The notes under the pieces were generated by a model, which was not told the DNA's origin, ran no database searches, and was given only the letters and a program-made list of their open reading frames with translations. From the NCBI GenBank assembly GCA_025267735.1, contig CM046309.1, positions 54,876,319-54,940,318 of the forward strand: a DNA stretch of 64,000 bases, given 5' to 3'. Made by a program: the position numbers and the translations under genes. Below are positions 58,958 to 64,000 of the stretch, piece by piece (the stretch's first letter is position 1; the number at the start of each line of letters is the position of its first letter). This DNA comes from Mactra quadrangularis. Lineage: Eukaryota > Mollusca > Bivalvia > Venerida > Mactridae.

Positions 58958-59444
58958 TTAAAGTTCTTTTATCAAATGTAGAATTATATAACGTGGTTAA
59001 CACCACTGCCCAGGTATAAATGGACTCTTAAGTTTGTCGGGGTCACCTGACTTCCACGTTTAGCGAGCCTGTATGCATAAATGATTGTATTACATTAACA
59101 AAAATTGCGACATGGGCTCTACAGATCACCAGATGTTAAAAACATCACTATTTTTATACATAAAAAGGCTGAAATCATTGACTAAGATATTACATTAATG
59201 CAGAAAGCTCATGTGTCAGTTATGATTTAATCATACAAGTCAAATGGTATAAGTTATAATACATAGCCGATACAATCTTTCACAAAAGCTTGATATACAT
59301 ATACTTAGTGAATAGCCCGGATTACAAAAATACAAAAAAACACTTTCAGGTCATGTTTTGACTGTGTCGAACAACCTGACACACATTGATGCCCTTCTCC
59401 TGTTACACTGACTTGGTAATGAGGATATATCAGAATTGAAGCTC

Positions 59445-59728
59445 AGGGGCGGATCCAGGATTATTTTTTTTTGGGGGGGGTCCAAACTTTTTCTAGGGGG
59501 GGGTCCAAACTTTCGAACCACATTATACACATTTTGCAGAAAAATGCAACAAATTAAAATTAAAAAATCATAACCATTAAATCCATGCTAAGCACCGAGA
59601 AAAATTGCTTCATGCTACTTAAAAATGACATACATTTAAGAAATACACTAATGGGCAGGTACATTTTGGAAATTCTAGGGGGGGTCCGGACCCCCCCTGA
59701 AACCCCCCCCCCCCCGCTAGATCCGCCT
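59445..59728. mobile_element. MITE with AGGGGCGGATCCAGGA ends
   Basis: Left AGGGGCGGATCCAGGA, right GATCCGCCT, with G-runs and C-runs just inside. The flanks share TGAAGCT. It is the inverted homologue of 8272-8594. Confidence 0.75.
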
Positions 59729-59969
59729 ATGAAGCTACATGATCGGGATCAAGAGTGTTGAATTGACGATATTCAAGATGACAGAGCCTATTGTAAACTG
59801 AAACATTGCTTTCGGCAACCGACCTAAGAGTGTGTCTACCTCACAAAAAAACATTTAATTGAACGCGTGCTTCAATACACCTTCTGGCCACTTTTAACAA
59901 ATAGATTTTTTTCAGATTTTTTATTCTGAAATTGTGTTTTAAGGTATAGAGTCCCCTAACTAATGTTAA

Positions 59970-60160
59970 AGATACTCATTCACAGATTTCAACTTAAATA
60001 TCAACTTTTTCTAACAATATCAAAATTGTATGGAAACAATTTTTGAAGCAGGAAAGCAGTGTTCTGATAATGACAATTTAGTGCAAACTGACATACAACT
60101 ACAAATGATGGTGTTTCATGTAGTAAATATCTACCTCGTATGTCACGGTATAGACAATTT
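59970..60160 (+). mobile_element. Truncated copy of the TTAA/AGGTACTCATTCACAG element
   Basis: Starts AAGATACTCATTCACAGATT and matches 63585-63760 through CTACAAATGATGGTGTTTCA. The right end is missing. A fainter relative is at 48150-48300. Confidence 0.65.
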
Positions 60161-60204
60161 TAGACAATGTCTGTAAATTGAGGGATAATTCTTGGGAAAA
60201 AAAT

Positions 60205-60600
60205 ATGTTATTCATAGGCTGTGATTGGACGACTCATTTCAAAAAACGTGACATAGACGATGTAAATAAGTTACTAAACATAATGATCGCGTCATGAATA
60301 TTACAATAATCACGATGTGGAAAAAATACAGAGAAAACAAGATGGCGGATCGACGATACGTTCACTCGAAATCGGGTTCGCTCGAGCTATTTTTGAGGTC
60401 CCGTTCGATTTCGAGCGAACGCAAATGGACTGTATGTTTATTAGCTATCGGCTTAGTTTAGCCTTTGGCCATTTCCATCGAGTTATTTTATGGCAAAACA
60501 TATATTGAGAAGAGGTTATCTGAACGTGACAGCCAGGTCTAAATTAGCGAGTTGGGGAGCGAAAATTTTAGATTGGGTTTTAATCAGATAGGAGATTCTT
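60205..60600 (-). repeat. Dispersed repeat (CTGATTAAAACCC family), copy 2 with an insertion
   Basis: Inverted relative to 17213-17440. About 150 bp of extra sequence (60320-60470) contains facing TTCACTCGAAATCG and CGATTTCGAGCGAAC motifs and AAGATGGCGG. Confidence 0.6.
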
Positions 60601-61440
60601 TACCTTAAATGAAACATACATACTAATGAATACTCGTATAAACTCGAGTGAAACGTTTTGTTGCGTAAGTTATATAAATAATTTGATATTTGGTTGAAAA
60701 GTTTGAAAGTTTTAACAAAAAGTATAATAGGCAATCTTAAGTATTTGTCAAATTGCTTTGTTATTTTTTAATGGCCCCTGGTTACGGAGACGACCTCCCT
60801 TGTTGCAACACCCTTTCTCTTGACTAGAAGGCCAATGTTTGAACTGTATGATTAGTTAATTAACATATTGTTCAAATTTGTCATATGTAACAACAGTAAC
60901 TGTCAACTTTCGAGCCCTTGTCTGAAAGAAGTGGCGTTGAATCAATAGGCAATTCCCTTTTTATTTCTTAAATGGTCGGTCCACTTAAGTTCCATGTTAT
61001 TAAGCACGTTTATATAAAGATTGCAAAAGTAGTATTTTTGCAATTTTGTTAAATCTTAATGTTGATAAATTAATTGAAGTGCTTTATTGGAATTGCTCAG
61101 ATAATTCTTTCCTTTTGTAGGGGTAAAAGTACATCGGGTTTTTTCCTAACAGAATGAATTTTAGGCAACAGTATGTAATCTAGTTCAATTTAGTTGAGGT
61201 TCTTGTTTTCATTATTTGTGTTTGGTTTGTTTCAAGCTAGTTTAGTGGCCATTATTTGCCACTGTATATCCCAACGAGGAAATCCTTTAGGGTCTTGTTG
61301 TTTGTTGTTTGCATCACTTCTATAACAAAAGTTTCAAAATGAAAACAAAACTCCCTCTTTGCTTTTTGGCTTATGGTAGGTTTGTTTATATTTGACTGTT
61401 GCCGTTCCTTATATGTTTTCAAAATCCTTTTAGCTACCTT

Positions 61441-61641
61441 TTATCTATTTACTCTTGGAGGAGAATATGCAACAACAAACCTTCGCCATCCCTCTCTATC
61501 TTGGACAAGTAATCCAATTTGGTTCCATGCCGTGCCACCATTTTCATTTCTTTTGCGTTCGTTCTCTTTCATGTACCTAAGGGTCTTTCTTCCCTCTGTT
61601 TTGTAAGTTAGATCATCTGTTACACTATTTTGGAATATTTG
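61441..61641 (-). pseudogene. Fragment of the C-terminus of a LINE reverse-transcriptase ORF
   Basis: The minus strand encodes GTAWNQIGLLVQDREGWRRF, then VVAYSPPRVNR and TAA at 61443-61441. A W-x(n)-A/VQDR..WR.(L/F)V pattern closes many non-LTR retrotransposon ORF2 proteins. Upstream the frame is stopped by TAG at 61644-61642. Confidence 0.45.
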
Positions 61642-62429
61642 CTAAGGACCAAAGTCGATGACAACCGCATTTTTTAGTCAGTACATGCACTTAAACTGTG
61701 ATGCAATCTGTTCAAAAGGGTTGTAAACGTATTACTTAAAGAAAATTATTACTTGAAGGAAATCGTAACATTCTGAAGCAATTGTTTGCTTGCATTGTTA
61801 TAAAGGATGCTAAGATAAGCGAATCTTAACTCCATGTCTAACGACGATACTAAAAGTGACAAAAACGCGTTTGCTCATCATTTTTGCATAAATATCGTAA
61901 AATATGAACATTAACTTAAAATAAGACCAACTTCTTTTGATATTTTGTATTCAAATCATATAATTAATAAAAGAACGCTACTTTCGGAATACCTTTGTTA
62001 ACTACGTACAATAGCAATACTTGGTAGTTTTATCAATGGCGGTTCTAGTCATTCTGTCTTCGGCGTGGTTCATTTTCTATTAGTTAATGAGTTTGTAACA
62101 CTATCGACTACAATACACGAGGAGATATTAATCTTATCACCGTAAGTTTATCGCGCGCTTATCTACGATATTTTGCGTTTTACCAACATCCAAGTTTTAG
62201 ATTATTGCGATAAGATTTCTTAATTTATTAAAACGTTACCCATCAAATTGATCATTTTATCAGATTAAAACTGTCATCAGTAGCTTACAGATGCTCGACA
62301 ATTTTGACACTTTCGTCCTCAATACTATTCGTACTTTTCTGTACTAGAAATTTGATAACTATGGTGTACTACAAACTATTGTGCCATTACAATATATACT
62401 CAGTCAAAATGGTGTCTGTCCGCTCGGCT

Positions 62430-62723
62430 GTCTCAGTCAGTAGCACGCAAGTCAAATGATCGAGAGGTCGAGGGTTGGATTTCTCGACGGGGCATACCTT
62501 TATATTCGTGGAGCTTGGTCATGAAATAATTTGTACGTCCATTTTCCCTCCTACCACAGATTCTAAATCATGTAGAACAGTTGACAGTCACTGGTGGAAG
62601 TACGCTCCTAGTAACTGGGTAACAGTTATATTCAGAGATTTGGCCTTTCCAAAAACGGTGAGTTTGCTGACTAACCTATACAATTTGTTGATACGGCGTT
62701 AAACCCAACAAACAAACAAATTA
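62430..62723 (+). mobile_element. tRNA-derived SINE, family B
   Basis: Head GTAGCACGCAAGTCAAATGA, then GGGGCATACC, then TTCAGAGATTTGGCCTTTCC and ACGGCGTTAAACCCAAC. Confidence 0.75.
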
Positions 62724-62954
62724 TTATGCCATCACAATATATGTTCAGTCCAATAAGTGTGCAGGACTTATTGGTCGCTGAAATCGCGCTTACTCGTATG
62801 GCTGAAATACTCGAAGTCTCGCAAAGACCCGAAACCATGCTCTAAACAAAGCCCGATCAAAATGATAACTGATCGGAAGATTCGATCGCTCTTAATCGCC
62901 GTCTCTCGAATTTTGTGACAATCCTGTGCATCTTCGAATGATCGCGAATAATCC

Positions 62955-63030
62955 ACTAACTGAGTGAGGGAGCCGTGGTTCGATTCTGGGCGGGGCATAT
63001 CTTTGTGGAGTTTGGTCATGCAATATTTTC
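62955..63030 (+). mobile_element. tRNA-derived SINE, family B, 5' fragment
   Basis: GGTTCGATTCTGGGCGGGGC and TTTGTGGAGTTTGGTCATGC match the family B head. Confidence 0.6.
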
Positions 63031-63584
63031 TGATAAACTAAAGGCCTAGTCAATTATAATTCGTTTTCAATATGTATGTAACAAATTCAACTGGCTGGCT
63101 CTCATTCTACAACGAAACATATTTCACGTTTGGTGACACTAAAACTTGGTGGGTTTGAAAAGGAAGAGCCTGTTTTCATTTCGATATGCCTAAGAGCAAA
63201 AATAAACAAGAGTCAACGGTACATTTTACTTTTTGGAATATACGATGTTTAACAGCAAATTGTTGTGCGGCGAATCAAGACACATACGGCATACTTGCAA
63301 AAGATCAAGCCAAATCTCGCGCCATATTATTTCACTGACAAATCTCACGAGAATGGCGCTAAGACGTTTCCGTAGTTGGAGTTTTAAAATTTCGATTAAT
63401 TATGATGCACGTTCCACTAGTATGAGTTTTACGCCATGCGGATACAAGTATTTATAATTACAAAAGAAAACTTCAAATTCATTCATGATAAATAGTTACT
63501 GCATAATTTTACGACGGTAAACTTAAGTTCATATACCTATCCCAGTTTTATGAATGGAATCGTACGAGGCCACATGCATCTTAA

Positions 63585-63916
63585 AGGTACTCATTCACAG
63601 ATTTCAACTTTAATATCAACTTTGTCAAATTTATCAAAATTGTTTGGAAATTTAAAACAAAGCTCTGATAATGACAATTTCAGTGCAAATTGAAATACAA
63701 CTACAAATGATGGTGTTTCATTTAGTACAAATCTACCCCGTATGTCACGGTATAGACACTTTAATGCATTTTTGTTACTTTTATTGTATATTTCTTGCAA
63801 CGTATAGATCAGTTTGTTTTGAAATAATAAGAATTTATTTTTTGACACAATTACAGACACTGAATGGTATTTTGAAATTATAGAAAAAAATAAACCAAAT
63901 CTGTGAACTGGTACCT
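63585..63916. mobile_element. TTAA-flanked MITE with AGGTAC(T/C)..TTCACAGATTT ends
   Basis: Left AGGTACTCATTCACAGATTT and, reversed at the right, AGGTACCAGTTCACAGATTT. Perfect TTAA on both sides (63581-63584, 63917-63920). Confidence 0.85.
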
Positions 63917-64000
63917 TTAACTACATACATGTAATATGATACTAGTGGCGCACGCGCTTGGTGACATGCATAAAATCACACCATGAGAAAAATAATGAAA

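Larger units (their letters stand above)
50053..64000. other. Right-hand gene desert
   Basis: I find no host gene on either strand. The listed MITEs, SINEs, microsatellites and a LINE fragment account for roughly a third. The rest, for example 52310-53630, 54840-55715, 60610-61430 and 61650-62425, is AT-rich with no recognisable signal. Confidence 0.55.

Overview
This is an AT-rich piece of animal nuclear DNA: intron-rich, full of short transposons, and without bacterial features. Sparse genes, long repeat-stuffed introns, several tRNA-derived SINE families, dozens of MITE-like hAT/Harbinger/TTAA elements and a PRDM13-like zinc-finger gene suggest a bilaterian invertebrate, most likely a bivalve or other mollusc. 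The species assignment is inference.

Layout. (1) 1-15830, minus strand: a transmembrane mucin gene ('gene 1'), complete at its 5' end (signal-peptide exon 15773-15830) and running off the left edge in its cytoplasmic tail. (2) 21085-38475, minus strand: a second gene of the same design ('gene 2'), reconstructed with consistent splice phases from a candidate signal-peptide exon to a stop codon. Both encode signal peptide, an 8-cysteine extracellular module split over small exons, one giant Ser/Thr/Pro mucin exon, a one-exon transmembrane helix and an acidic cytoplasmic tail. They look like tandem paralogues of a family I cannot name. (3) 26572-31858, inside an intron of gene 2: three transposons nested like dolls. 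A Harbinger-type MITE (TSD TAA) is split by a hAT-like element (8-bp TSD GATATTTC), which carries a convergent two-gene element encoding a THAP + DDE transposase and a SWIM + YqaJ nuclease-like protein. Both genes are damaged. (4) 46364-50042, plus strand: a complete three-exon PRDM13-like gene (PR/SET plus four C2H2 fingers, 383 aa). (5) 50053-64000: no convincing host gene; MITEs, SINEs, microsatellites and a LINE 3' fragment.

How they fit together. The two mucin genes probably give surface glycoproteins whose small disulphide-rich head sits on a long O-glycosylated stalk, with a tail able to carry sorting or signalling motifs. The head and membrane modules keep the same exon phases while the stalks differ completely. 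The PRDM13-like gene is an unrelated transcription regulator. All splice sites were read by eye and have no transcript support here.
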